A stretch of 64,000 nucleotides of DNA from Cyanobium sp. Cruz CV13-4-11 (GTDB lineage Bacteria; Cyanobacteriota; Cyanobacteriia; PCC-6307; Cyanobiaceae): assembly GCF_024346055.1 (NCBI RefSeq), contig NZ_JAGQCH010000014.1, positions 1-64,000 of the forward strand, read 5' to 3'. Numbering within the stretch: the first letter of the stretch is position 1; each line of letters begins with the position of its first letter. This document shows, in pieces, positions 26,934 through 35,434 of the stretch. Both the position numbers and the translations under genes were made by a program. The notes beneath the pieces are model-generated. The model made no database searches. It was given only the letters and a program-made list of their open reading frames with translations, and was not told where the DNA came from.

Positions 26934-28931
26934 ATGACAGCACTCGTTGATATTCAGAATCTCGAAAAGAACTTTCCCCTCAGCGGCGGTGGCAACTACC
27001 AGGCCCTGAAGGGGATCGATCTGGAGATCCGCAAGGGGGAGTTCATCTCCCTGATCGGCCACTCCGGCTGCGGCAAGTCCACCCTGCTCAACATGATCGC
27101 CGGTCTGGATCTGCCCACAGGCGGCACTGTTCTCCTTGAGGGGGAAACGGTGAAGCGACCGGGCCCCGACAAGATGGTCGTGTTCCAGAACTATTCCCTG
27201 CTCCCCTGGCTCACCGTCCGCCAGAACATTGCGCTTGCTGTCGACGAGGTGATGCCCAATCTGGGCAAGGCCGCCAGGGACGCCCTGGTGGAGGAGCATC
27301 TGGACATGGTGGGACTGACCCAGGCCGCCACCAAGCTCCCCGCCCAGCTCTCGGGGGGCATGCGCCAGCGCGTGTCCATCGCCCGGGCCCTGGCGATCAA
27401 GCCCAAGCTGCTGCTGCTCGATGAACCCTTCGGGGCCCTCGATGCCCTGACCCGGGGCAACCTGCAGGAAAAGCTGATGCAGATCTGCAACGAGCACGAG
27501 CTCACCGCGGTGATGGTTACCCACGACGTGGACGAGGCGGTGCTGCTCTCCGACCGGATCGTGATGCTCACCAACGGACCGGGATCGAAGATCGGCGGCA
27601 TCCTCGAGGTGGACATCCCGCGGCCCCGCCAGAGGCTCACGGTGATGCACCACCCCAGCTACTACAGCCTGCGCTCGGAAATCATTTACTTCCTCAACCG
27701 CCAGAAGCGGGTGAAGCAGTGGCAGGCCCGCCCCCACAAGGTGCTGGCCCGCCACGGTCTGGAGAAGGTCAACCTGGATCTGGGCTTCATCCCCCTGGCC
27801 GCCTGCGCCCCCATGGCGGTGGCCGAGGCCAAGGGGTTCTTCACCAAGCACGGTCTCGATGACGTGAATCTGGTGCGGGAAACCAGCTGGCGCGGTGTGG
27901 TCGACGGCCTGGTCGACAACACCCTCGATGCCGCGATGATGCCGTCGGGCACGCCCACCTGGATGACAGCCGGTGGCCATGGCGGTCCGCCGCTGCCGAT
28001 CGTGTCCGCCCTCACCATCAGCCGCAATGGCAACGAGGTGACCCTCGCCAAACGGTTGGCGGAGCAGGGCGTCAGCACCGTGGAGGACTACCGCGCCTGG
28101 CTGGGCAGCCATGAACGGGAGCCGCACCGGATCGGCATCGTCCATCCCGCCTCGATGCACAACCTGCTGCTGCGCTACTGGCTGGCGGCCAACGGCATCG
28201 ATCCAGACAGAGACGTCCACCTGCAGACCCTGCCGCCCGCCCAGATGCTGGCCGACCTCAAGGACGGCTCCATCGACGGCTACTGCATTGGTGAACCCTG
28301 GAACTTCCGGGCCGCCAGCAGTGGTCATGGTGTGCCGATCGTGGGCGATCTGGAGATCTGGTCGGGCCATCCCGGCAAGGTGCTCGGTACCCGCGAAGAC
28401 TGGGCCCAGGCCTACCCCAACACCCACATCGCCCTGACCAAGGCGCTGCTGGAGGCCTGCCGCTACTGCGCTGACCCTGCCCACTGGGCGGAAATGAGCG
28501 AGCTGCTCAGCGACCGGCGCTACCTGGGGATCAAGTCCGACCTGATCCGCTTCAGCGCCCAGCCCGGCGACGCCGGAGCCTTCGCCCCCCATGGCGAACC
28601 GCACCACCTCTTCTTCGGAGCGGGGCTCAACCGGCCCAGCCGCAGCGAGCACCTCTGGATCCTCACCCAGCTGGCCCGCTGGGCCGAGATCCCCTTCCCC
28701 CGCAACTACGTGGAGATCCTCGAGCGGGTCTGCAGCGTGGGGGTGTTCAGCACCGCCGCCCGGGAACTGGGCCTGGAGGACGTGAGCTATCAGCGCAGCG
28801 GCATCGAACTGTTCGACGCCCGCCCCTTCAACCCCGAGGACCCGATCGGTTACCTCAACGAGGTGTCCCTGCACCGTGATTTCAGCATCGCCGAAATCCC
28901 CATCGGCCAGCCCCGCGCCATCACTGCCTGA
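26934..28931 (+). CDS. cmpC: Fused ATPase and binding-protein subunit (CmpC/NrtC type)
   Basis: The 665-aa protein joins an ABC ATPase (about residues 1-255) to a CmpA/NrtA-like domain (about 285-660). The ATPase has Walker [10 protein letters not shown], signature LSGGMRQR, Walker [14 protein letters not shown] and switch His VTHDVDEA. The C-terminal part shows LGFIPLAACAPMAVAEAKGFFTKHGL, HNLLLRYWLAANGIDPDRDVHL and YCIGEPWNFRA. This fusion is a hallmark of cyanobacterial nitrate and bicarbonate importers, where the extra cytoplasmic domain is thought to regulate uptake by binding the anion. Confidence 0.9.
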   Translation: MTALVDIQNLEKNFPLSGGGNYQALKGIDLEIRKGEFISLIGHSGCGKSTLLNMIAGLDLPTGGTVLLEGETVKRPGPDKMVVFQNYSLLPWLTVRQNIALAVDEVMPNLGKAARDALVEEHLDMVGLTQAATKLPAQLSGGMRQRVSIARALAIKPKLLLLDEPFGALDALTRGNLQEKLMQICNEHELTAVMVTHDVDEAVLLSDRIVMLTNGPGSKIGGILEVDIPRPRQRLTVMHHPSYYSLRSEIIYFLNRQKRVKQWQARPHKVLARHGLEKVNLDLGFIPLAACAPMAVAEAKGFFTKHGLDDVNLVRETSWRGVVDGLVDNTLDAAMMPSGTPTWMTAGGHGGPPLPIVSALTISRNGNEVTLAKRLAEQGVSTVEDYRAWLGSHEREPHRIGIVHPASMHNLLLRYWLAANGIDPDRDVHLQTLPPAQMLADLKDGSIDGYCIGEPWNFRAASSGHGVPIVGDLEIWSGHPGKVLGTREDWAQAYPNTHIALTKALLEACRYCADPAHWAEMSELLSDRRYLGIKSDLIRFSAQPGDAGAFAPHGEPHHLFFGAGLNRPSRSEHLWILTQLARWAEIPFPRNYVEILERVCSVGVFSTAARELGLEDVSYQRSGIELFDARPFNPEDPIGYLNEVSLHRDFSIAEIPIGQPRAITA

Positions 28932-28957
28932 TCCCTCCTCCGTCCCCCCTAACCCCC

Positions 28958-29764
28958 ATGATCACCACAGCCCCCCAGCCCCTGCTGCGCTTCGAAGGCC
29001 TGGGCAAGGTCTACCCCACCCCCACCGGCCCCTATCCGGTGCTGGAGAACGTCAACCTGCAGGTCGAGCAGGGGGAATTCATCTGCGTCATCGGCCATTC
29101 CGGCTGTGGCAAATCCACCTTGCTGAACATGGTCTCCGGTTTCGCCAAGCCCAGCTCCGGCCAGGTGTTGCTCAAGGGGGCACCGATCCAGAAGCCCGGC
29201 CCCGATCGGATGGTCGTGTTCCAGGGGTACGCCCTGCTGCCCTGGATGACGGCCTACGAGAACGTGTACCTGGCGATCGACGAGGTGAAGCCAGACCTCT
29301 CCAGCCGCGAAAAGCGCGAGATCGCCTTGGAGCATCTGGCGATGGTGGGCCTCGACAAGGCCAGTGACAAGAAGATCACCCAGCTCTCCGGTGGCATGAA
29401 GCAGCGGGTGGCCATCGCCCGCGCCCTGGCCATCCGCCCGGAAGTGCTCATCCTCGATGAACCCTTCGGGGCCCTCGACGCCATCACCAAGGAGGAACTC
29501 CAGGAGGAGCTGCTGCAGATCTGGAACACCCAGAAATGCACCGTGCTGATGATCACCCACGACATCGATGAGGCCATCTTCCTGGCCGATCGGCTGGTGA
29601 TGATGACCAACGGCCCAGCGGCTTCGATCGGCGAGGTGATGACCATCGACTTCCCCCGGCCCCGCAACCGGGAGGACATCATGGAAGACCCGAAGTACTA
29701 CGAGCTGCGCAACACCGCCCTCGACTTCCTCTACAACCGCTTCGCCCACGACGATGTGGAATGA
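28958..29764 (+). CDS. cmpD: ABC transporter ATPase (CmpD/NrtD type)
   Basis: The 268-aa ATPase has Walker [11 protein letters not shown]-loop [18 protein letters not shown], signature LSGGMKQR, Walker [13 protein letters not shown] and switch ITHDIDEA. It is the unfused partner of the preceding fused subunit, and the two form the heterodimeric motor of the importer. It starts 26 bases after the fused gene and ends the four-gene transporter unit; the next gene follows after 24 bases from a TTG start. Confidence 0.92.
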   Translation: MITTAPQPLLRFEGLGKVYPTPTGPYPVLENVNLQVEQGEFICVIGHSGCGKSTLLNMVSGFAKPSSGQVLLKGAPIQKPGPDRMVVFQGYALLPWMTAYENVYLAIDEVKPDLSSREKREIALEHLAMVGLDKASDKKITQLSGGMKQRVAIARALAIRPEVLILDEPFGALDAITKEELQEELLQIWNTQKCTVLMITHDIDEAIFLADRLVMMTNGPAASIGEVMTIDFPRPRNREDIMEDPKYYELRNTALDFLYNRFAHDDVE

Positions 29765-29788
29765 GGTCCCGAGAGCGGGGTTGCTGCC

Positions 29789-31327
29789 TTGACGCGGACA
29801 TCGCCGTCCCGGATCCCGGTGGCCCTCGCCCTGGCCGCCGCCATCGCCGTTCCCCCTCCGGCGCTGGCCCTTGAGCAGGTCGAGCTGAAGCTGCCGCTGC
29901 TGGACACCACCTTCACCATCCGGCTGGCCGAACTGCGCGATCCCCGCGCCCTGCTGGCCGGCGACAGCGACCTGGCCGAGCTCGACCAGGCCACCCGGGG
30001 TGCCATCGGGCAACGGATGGTGGAACTGTTCAACACCCCCCTGCCCCTGCAGTCCCTGGATGTGGCCCGCCAGGTGGCCCCCTCACCCCTGGCCCAGCAG
30101 GCGCTGCTGCTGCTCTCCTCCCTCGGGGGCGTCGACGGGCTACCGGCCGAAGTCTCCAGTGACACCCTGTTGCAGATTCTCGACCGGGCCGCAGGCCGGG
30201 GGACCCTGACGATGCTGGGGGTGCTGCAGGCCATCCCTGGCCACACAGCCACCGTGGATGTCGGCAAGGGCCTGTTCCTGCTGCAGCGGATGAACGGCCA
30301 GCTGCGGGCCGCCGCCCAGCTGCAGGAGAGAGAGACCCCGGCGGCCGTGGATCCCGCCCTGGCCGGCCCGGGTCCCCTGCCCGTGCGGCGGGACACCCTG
30401 AAGCTGCCGGTGACCTACCGGCCCCTGCCCCTGGAGGTGGTGATGATCCGGCCGTCCCAGCAGGCCTCCGGCCGGCTGGTGGCCATCTCCCACGGGCTCT
30501 GGGATGGGCCGGAAAGCTTCGAGGGCTGGGGCCGGCATCTGGCCAGCCACGGCTACACCGTGCTGCTGCCCCGCCACCCCGGCAGCGACCGGACCCAGCA
30601 GCAGGACATGCTCTCCGGCAAGGTGCCTCCGCCGGGACCGGCGGAGCTGCGCCTGCGGCCCCTCGACATCTCCGCCCTGATCGATGCGGCGGCGGCGGGG
30701 CAACTGGGGCTGCCGCCCGGCGTGAACACCGGTTCGGTGGTGGTGCTGGGCCAGTCCTGGGGGGCCACCACCGCGCTCCAGCTGGCGGGCGCCCGGCCCA
30801 GCTCCCAGCAGCTGAAGAAGCGCTGCAACGATCTGCAGGACCCCCAGCGCAACCTCAGCTGGGTGCTGCAGTGCAGCTTCCTCGACGCGATCGACCAGGC
30901 GGCCCTGGCCGACCCGCGGGTGAGGGCGGTGGTGGCGGTGAGTCCGCCGATGGCGCTCCTGTTCGCTGCCGAAACCTCCCCTGTGTTCCAGGGTCGGGTG
31001 CTGCTGGTGAGCGGCAGCCGCGACTGGGTGGTGCCGCCCGGCCCCGAGGCCATCGCACCGATGGCCCGCATCGCCCGCCAGGCCAAGGAGGGGCATCGCC
31101 TCATCCTGGCGAGCGGCGGCGATCACTTCAACATGGGCTCCACCTACGACCAGGGCGGAGGGCCCCTGCGGGGTCTGCTGCTGGGCTGGGTGAACGGAGC
31201 CTTCGCCGCGGGTCCAGGGGTCGCCCCGGGCGTGGGCGCCCCGTCCCTGCTGCCCCCGGATGGCTGGGGGGATGGGGTGCTGTCGCTCACGGACGTGAGC
31301 GGCCGGCTGGCGAGTTGGAACCCCTGA
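29789..31327 (+). CDS. Exported alpha/beta-hydrolase with N-terminal DUF1400
   Basis: A TTG start opens a 512-aa protein with a signal peptide (IPVALALAAAIAVPPPALALE), a DUF1400 segment (LDTTFTIRLAELRDPRALLAGDSDLAELDQAT) common in cyanobacteria, and a hydrolase domain with ISHGLWDGPESF, the nucleophile elbow LGQSWGATTALQLAG, an acid region VLLVSGSRDWVVPPGPEA and a His in GDHFNMGS. It should be a secreted lipase or esterase. A DUF1400-only protein follows at 31386. It lies close behind cmpD, but a functional link is not obvious. Confidence 0.8.
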   Translation: MTRTSPSRIPVALALAAAIAVPPPALALEQVELKLPLLDTTFTIRLAELRDPRALLAGDSDLAELDQATRGAIGQRMVELFNTPLPLQSLDVARQVAPSPLAQQALLLLSSLGGVDGLPAEVSSDTLLQILDRAAGRGTLTMLGVLQAIPGHTATVDVGKGLFLLQRMNGQLRAAAQLQERETPAAVDPALAGPGPLPVRRDTLKLPVTYRPLPLEVVMIRPSQQASGRLVAISHGLWDGPESFEGWGRHLASHGYTVLLPRHPGSDRTQQQDMLSGKVPPPGPAELRLRPLDISALIDAAAAGQLGLPPGVNTGSVVVLGQSWGATTALQLAGARPSSQQLKKRCNDLQDPQRNLSWVLQCSFLDAIDQAALADPRVRAVVAVSPPMALLFAAETSPVFQGRVLLVSGSRDWVVPPGPEAIAPMARIARQAKEGHRLILASGGDHFNMGSTYDQGGGPLRGLLLGWVNGAFAAGPGVAPGVGAPSLLPPDGWGDGVLSLTDVSGRLASWNP

Positions 31328-31385
31328 GCCGACAGGCCCCCCCGTCTGACCCACACTTGACCCCCATGGTTCCAGCCCCTGCCTG

Positions 31386-31988
31386 ATGTCGCCTTGGCCC
31401 TCCCCGCCGCCATCGGCCCGCGCCTGGGGCGGAGCCGGCCTGGCTGCCCTGCTCACCCTGGCCGCCCCGTCGGCCCGGGCGGCCGAGCAGGTGGTGTTCG
31501 TCAGCGGAGCCTTCCGCCGCTCGATTCCCGTCGCCGACCTGGAGCGGCTGGCCCGTACGGGGGAGGCCGTGGGCCTGCTGGGGGATGCCCTGCGCCTGGG
31601 CGGCAAGGATCCTGCCGAGGTCGGCAAGCTGCTGAACCACCGGGTGACGCTGCCGCTGGTGCTGACCACACGGCTGTTGAGCACCGGGTTCGGAGAGACC
31701 GCCCTGGAGAAACTGTCCGTGATCATCTACCCCCTCAAGGCGCCGAGGGTGGGGATGGTGGCCCTGCGTTCGGCGACGATCCTGGGACTCCAGTCCGGCT
31801 CGGGAAGCCTGTCGGCCGTGGGATTCCTGCGGGCCTATCCGAATGAGGACGTGGCGATCAACCTGCCGGCGCTGCAGTCGGCCCTGCAGGGGCTCAGCGG
31901 CATGGGCAACGTCGTCAAGGAGTTCCTGGAATCGGACCTGGGCGCCAACCTCGAGCGGGTGAAGCCCCCCGGGGCGCCGGCCAGATGA
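31386..31988 (+). CDS. Exported DUF1400-type protein without hydrolase domain
   Basis: The 200-aa product has a signal peptide (GGAGLAALLTLAAPSARAAE) and then a DUF1400-like unit (VVFVSGAFRRSIPVADLERLARTGEAVGLLGDALRLGGKDP) followed by NLPALQSALQGLSGM and a charged tail. It corresponds to the N-terminal part of the preceding 512-aa hydrolase but lacks a catalytic domain. It starts 58 bases downstream in the same direction. Role unknown; it may bind the hydrolase or the same ligand. Confidence 0.7.
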   Translation: MSPWPSPPPSARAWGGAGLAALLTLAAPSARAAEQVVFVSGAFRRSIPVADLERLARTGEAVGLLGDALRLGGKDPAEVGKLLNHRVTLPLVLTTRLLSTGFGETALEKLSVIIYPLKAPRVGMVALRSATILGLQSGSGSLSAVGFLRAYPNEDVAINLPALQSALQGLSGMGNVVKEFLESDLGANLERVKPPGAPAR

Positions 31989-32061
31989 CCGTCAAGGGGG
32001 GTGCCAGCCACGATCCCAGGTCCCTGGGCTTCAGTGATCGCCTCTCAGCGCAGGGTTGCCG

Positions 32062-32676
32062 CTAAGCCACCAGGGCCATCACAGCGTCGGGCTGGGGCAG
32101 AGCGAGCCGCCTCAGGATCGCCACCAGGGCCCCCAGCTGGGGGCCCTCGAGGTGGAACAGACCCTGTTCCACACTGGTGCCACGGGCCGAGAGCACCTCG
32201 TGGATGGCCTCGCAGATCGCCAAGGCCTGGGAGTCGGATTCGACGCGACACACCTGCACGGTCTCCAGCTGGCCGCCGGGAGCGGCAGGGCTCGCCGTGG
32301 CCTGCAGACGAAACCAGCGCCGGCCATCCGGCATCGGTTGGGCTGTCAGATGCACGACATGGTGGCAAGCCTCGAGCCGCCGGTCCACCGCCCGTCCCAG
32401 CTGCAGCGCCAGGTCGCCATCGTGACCCTCACCCAGGCCGATCTGGGCATGAAAGGCGGCTTCGAGCCCCTGCTGCTCGGCATCGGTGGCTTCCCTCTGG
32501 CCCCGGCACACCTCGGAGCGCAGGTGCTCCTGCCAGCCATGGGCCACGAACACCGGCAACAGACTGAGGTCATCCGCCGCAAAGGCCCGCTGGAGATTGC
32601 CCGGCAGGGTCGCCGGGGTGCCATCGGTGGCGTGGCGGAGCAACCATTCCTGCAGGGGCGTTGCCGGTGCCGCCAT
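32062..32676 (-). CDS. Unknown protein of 204 aa
   Basis: I do not recognise this soluble protein. It contains PLQEWLLRHATDGTPATLPGNLQRAFAADDLSLLPVFVAHGWQEHLRSEVCRG, a beta part (HVVHLTAQPMPDGRRWFRLQATAS, LETVQVCRVESDSQALAICEAIHEVLSARG) and a C-terminal helix pair. There is no signal peptide or membrane helix. It is convergent with the DUF1400 gene and lies 38 bases before the next unknown gene on the same strand. Confidence 0.5.
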   Translation of the reverse strand: MAAPATPLQEWLLRHATDGTPATLPGNLQRAFAADDLSLLPVFVAHGWQEHLRSEVCRGQREATDAEQQGLEAAFHAQIGLGEGHDGDLALQLGRAVDRRLEACHHVVHLTAQPMPDGRRWFRLQATASPAAPGGQLETVQVCRVESDSQALAICEAIHEVLSARGTSVEQGLFHLEGPQLGALVAILRRLALPQPDAVMALVA

Positions 32677-32714
32677 GACGTCAACCTATTATTCAACAGA
32701 CTTTAAGCCTAGCT

Positions 32715-33230
32715 TCATTTTGTCGTCTGGCCAGCCTCCAGCAGCCAGAGGGCCAGGCCGCCGCCCCGCCCCCGGGCCGCCAGCCACCTGGGGGTCGCCC
32801 CCGCCCCGGGGCCCTCGGCGGCGATCAGGGCGAAGAACGGCCGGCGCAGAGGGTCCGGCGCAGGCAGGGCGCGCTCGATCAGCACCCGCCCGCCCAGCAG
32901 CAGCCGCAGGCGATCGAAGCTGAAGACCAGGAGGGGCCGGCGGCCCTGAAGCCGCCCAACCCCATCAAAACGAAGCTCCAGGGCACCGAGGCGAACGCTG
33001 TTCACCAACCGCATCGTCTCGCCGCCTTGATCCGCCCCGTCGAGCGCCAGCTGCAGGCGAGCCGACAGACCCCGCAGCAGGGCGGCACCGAACGCGGCGG
33101 GCCGCAGGCTGCCCTTGCCCCAGATCCGCTCCAGTCGCCAGGAACCGATCAGCGCCGCCTGGTTGAGACCGCTGCCCTCCCGGCGGCTGCGTCGCTCGCG
33201 CTCCAGTAACCACTGGGCCTCGGGAATCAC
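32715..33230 (-). CDS. Unknown small beta-rich protein
   Basis: The 171-aa product contains AALIGSWRLERIWGKGSLRPAAFGAALLRGLSARLQLALDG, LGALELRFDGVGRLQGRRPLLVFSFDRLRLLLGGRVLIERALP and RPFFALIAAE. The opening LIGSWRLE motif and alternating strands resemble lipocalin or fibrillin (PAP)-type lipid-binding proteins, but this is only a weak impression. It is divergent from the Crp-type regulator at 33389, and the two share a 158-base control region. Confidence 0.5.
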   Translation of the reverse strand: MIPEAQWLLERERRSRREGSGLNQAALIGSWRLERIWGKGSLRPAAFGAALLRGLSARLQLALDGADQGGETMRLVNSVRLGALELRFDGVGRLQGRRPLLVFSFDRLRLLLGGRVLIERALPAPDPLRRPFFALIAAEGPGAGATPRWLAARGRGGGLALWLLEAGQTTK

Positions 33231-33353
33231 GGCAGAGCGCCTCGGGTAGCAAGGCCTAACGGTAGGGACGCCCAGCCGCCCGGCGCCCCGCCGCTTCGCA
33301 ATCCCCAGCTGCTATTGAGAATCGCTTGCAAAAGGGCCCCTTCGGCGTCTAGG

Positions 33354-33370
33354 TTGCGAGCAGTTCGCAA
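33354..33370. promoter_or_regulatory. Perfect palindrome TTGCGA-N5-TCGCAA before the regulator gene
   Basis: TTGCGA (33354-33359) and TCGCAA (33365-33370) form a perfect inverted repeat spaced by GCAGT, ending 18 bases before the ATG of the Crp-type regulator. The 17-base, two-fold layout is what a Crp/Fnr dimer recognises (compare TTGAT-N4-ATCAA for Fnr). It is a good candidate for autoregulation, probably repression given its closeness to the start. A further partial site, TTCGCAA, lies at about 33295. Confidence 0.5.
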
Positions 33371-33388
33371 TAAGGGCGCTCCTCTCCG

Positions 33389-33982
33389 ATGCGCTATCGC
33401 TTCCTTCCCGACGACCCCGTCAGCGCCGTGCGCATGCCGGCCGGCCATACGGTGCTGCTCGACCCCACCCCCAGGCCCGGTGGTTCCTGTCTGGAGGTGC
33501 TCGACGGCATCGCCCGCGTCTACTGCCCCTGCGAGGAGACCGAGGGCATGACCCTGGCCTTCCTCCAGTCCGGCGACCAGCTGCGCACCGACCGGCTCTG
33601 CAGTGAAGGCGTCTGCGTTGAGGCCCTCACCCCCCTGTGCTTCCGCAGTGATGCCGAACCGATCGAGGGGCACGGCTTTGATCCCGTCAACGAGTGGACC
33701 CTGCAGTTGCTGCGCATCCGCCACCTCGGCAGCGCCGAACTGCGGCTCCATGCCCTGCTCTCGCTGCTCGTACGCCGCCTCGGCCGCCGCTGCGGGCCCT
33801 GGTGCGATCTGCCCTTCCGCCTCACCCACGAGCGCATCGGCGAACTGATCGGCACCACCAGGGTCACCACCACCCGGCTGATCTCCCGCATCCGCGCCGC
33901 CGAGCTGCTGCAGGTCCCCAGCGGTGAAGCCGGCCTGCGCCTGGCGCCGGCCCTGGTCGATGGCGCTCCCCTGGCCGCCTGA
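33389..33982 (+). CDS. Crp/Fnr-family transcription regulator, second copy
   Basis: The 197-aa protein has a compact effector domain (VRMPAGHTVLLDPTPRPGGSCLEVLDGIARVYCPCEETEGMTLAFLQSGDQL) and a winged helix-turn-helix (FRLTHERIGELIGTTRVTTTRLISRIRAAELLQV). Several Cys (CLEV, CPC, LCSEGVC) might bind a metal or an FeS cluster. A perfect palindrome lies directly upstream. The next gene starts within a few bases and a ferritin gene converges on the pair, so an iron- or redox-linked role is plausible but not shown. Confidence 0.78.
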   Translation: MRYRFLPDDPVSAVRMPAGHTVLLDPTPRPGGSCLEVLDGIARVYCPCEETEGMTLAFLQSGDQLRTDRLCSEGVCVEALTPLCFRSDAEPIEGHGFDPVNEWTLQLLRIRHLGSAELRLHALLSLLVRRLGRRCGPWCDLPFRLTHERIGELIGTTRVTTTRLISRIRAAELLQVPSGEAGLRLAPALVDGAPLAA

Positions 33983-33988
33983 CCCGTG

Positions 33989-34261
33989 ATGCCAACCACC
34001 TGCCAAGCCTCCGAGAGCCTGATCGGCAGCCTCTGCCGCGAGATGGCCGCCCTGCGCCAGAGCTGGCAGCTGCTGAACGGGCACCTGACCACCTGCCGCG
34101 ACTCCCAGCTGCGCCAGCGCCTCGGGCGGGAAGCGGCGCACCTGCAGCGGCGCCGACTGGCTATCCAGGGGCTGGCCCGCACCATGGCGCGGCTGCCCCT
34201 GCGCGATCCCCTCGGGGCGAGCTTTCTGCTGGAGGTGGCCAGCAGGCCCCTGCCCGGCTGA
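33989..34261 (+). CDS. Small helical protein after the Crp-type regulator
   Basis: The 90-aa protein (CQASESLIGSLCREMAALRQSWQLLNGHL, RLGREAAHLQRRRLAIQGLARTMARLPL, DPLGASFLLEVASRPL) is almost all helix and probably forms a coiled coil. GTG 33986 is an alternative start. It lies 6 bases after the regulator stop, so they share an mRNA. I know no function; it could modulate the regulator or the facing ferritin. Confidence 0.6.
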   Translation: MPTTCQASESLIGSLCREMAALRQSWQLLNGHLTTCRDSQLRQRLGREAAHLQRRRLAIQGLARTMARLPLRDPLGASFLLEVASRPLPG

Positions 34262-34287
34262 AGGACTGGGCAGGGGCGCAGCTCCGA

Positions 34288-34869
34288 TCAGGCCAGGGCG
34301 GCCGCCGACGGCTGGGCCGACGCCAGCTCCCCGTCGATCAGCAGCATGGACGCCGCCTCCAAACGGCCGAAGCGGACCCGACCCAGCAGGTGAGCCGCTT
34401 CGTTTTCGGCAGCGATCTGGCCCTGAATCAGGGGGTCGAGGAAGACGGTGCTGCGCACGTCCCCGGCACGCTCAGCCATGGAATAGAGGAGCTGCAGGGA
34501 GGTGGTGACGTCGGCCTCCAGCCGGAAGGCGTCGGCCAGGAGCGCCTCGGCATCGCTCCACTGCTGGCCAGGGGCCGGCAGGTCACCCAGATGCACCGTC
34601 TGACCGCGGGCGATCAGGTAGTCGGCCACCAGAGCGGCATGGTGCTGCTCACCCCGGGATTCCTCCAGGAGGTAAGCGGCGAATCCGCGCAGTTCCCGCT
34701 CGCAGAACCAGAGGGCCATGGCCCAGTAGGCGGCGCTGGCCTTGCGCTCCAGGCCCAGGTGCTCCTGCAGGCCCTCCAGCAGCGCGGCCTCCATGGGCAG
34801 GGCCATGGCCCTGCCGGCGGGGCCGGTGGCGACGGCGTTCTGGGCCAGGGAGGAGGTGGAGAAGGTCAT
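34288..34869 (-). CDS. Ferritin (iron storage)
   Basis: The roughly 193-aa four-helix protein has the ferroxidase ligands in order: LGLERKASAAYWAMALWFCEREL (Glu, Tyr), YLLEESRGEQHHAALVADYLI (ExxExxH type EESRGEQHH) and DPLIQGQIAAENEAAHLLGRV (Gln/Glu). The pattern matches the ferritin of marine Synechococcus. It oxidises Fe2+ and stores it as mineral in a 24-mer shell. The start at ATG 34869 is preferred to one 27 bases upstream, since GPAGRAMALPMEAALLEGLQEHL follows as expected. It faces the Crp-type regulator pair. Confidence 0.87.
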   Translation of the reverse strand: MTFSTSSLAQNAVATGPAGRAMALPMEAALLEGLQEHLGLERKASAAYWAMALWFCERELRGFAAYLLEESRGEQHHAALVADYLIARGQTVHLGDLPAPGQQWSDAEALLADAFRLEADVTTSLQLLYSMAERAGDVRSTVFLDPLIQGQIAAENEAAHLLGRVRFGRLEAASMLLIDGELASAQPSAAALA

Positions 34870-34936
34870 GACGATCGGCCTGGGGGAACGACCCATTCAC
34901 CGTCGGTTCAATGTAAGGAGGCCGGCGACGATCCGA

Positions 34937-34956
34937 CCCGCTGCGGTAGCAGCGGG
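34937..34956. other. Perfect 8-bp hairpin in the ferritin upstream region
   Basis: CCCGCTGC and GCAGCGGG flank a four-base GGTA loop between the divergent ferritin gene and the membrane-protein gene at 34997. There is no T run, so it is not a standard terminator. It could be a protein-binding site or an mRNA hairpin in either leader. Confidence 0.4.
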
Positions 34957-34996
34957 CGAACAGCGGCCCAGACTTGGTGAACCCTGCAGCCTCCCC

Positions 34997-35434
34997 ATGG
35001 CCGGTGCCATCGACCATGGCCTGCGTCTGCGCAGCCTCTGGATCGCCTGGCTGCTGGCCATGCTGTTCCACGTCAATCTGGGGCTGATGCCCCTGTTCCA
35101 CGGGATCTCGCCGGAGATCGACAGCCACGTGCCGGTCGCCCAGCTGCCGTTGCTGTTCGGGGCGATGCTGGGTTACTTCCTGCTGCCTCTGGCGGCGTTG
35201 GTGCTGATCGCCTACGCCGCCAGCGATCCATCGCACCCCGGCCGCTGGCGCCGCTGGCGCCTCTGCCACTTCTGGTTCAGCTTCGGGTACACCCTGACCA
35301 ACATCCCCCATCTAGCGGCCGACATCCTGGTGCCCGACGCCCGGATCGATCAGATCGTGCTGATGCTGGCCATGGTGGTGATCGGCCTGCTGATCAACCG
35401 TGAGGGCTGGCTCTGGTGGCGTCTGGGGCCGTAG
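34997..35434 (+). CDS. Four-helix membrane protein of unknown function
   Basis: The 145-aa protein has four hydrophobic helices (LWIAWLLAMLFHVNLGLMPLF, LPLLFGAMLGYFLLPLAALVLIAY, HFWFSFGYTLTNIPHLAADIL, IVLMLAMVVIGLLINREGW) with several histidines inside or near them (FHVNL, LFHGI, CHFWF, PHLA). These could bind haem or metal, which would suit the ferritin neighbourhood, but no family is recognised. Its 3' end overlaps the 3' end of the HDAC-like gene by 41 bases. Confidence 0.65.
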   Translation: MAGAIDHGLRLRSLWIAWLLAMLFHVNLGLMPLFHGISPEIDSHVPVAQLPLLFGAMLGYFLLPLAALVLIAYAASDPSHPGRWRRWRLCHFWFSFGYTLTNIPHLAADILVPDARIDQIVLMLAMVVIGLLINREGWLWWRLGP

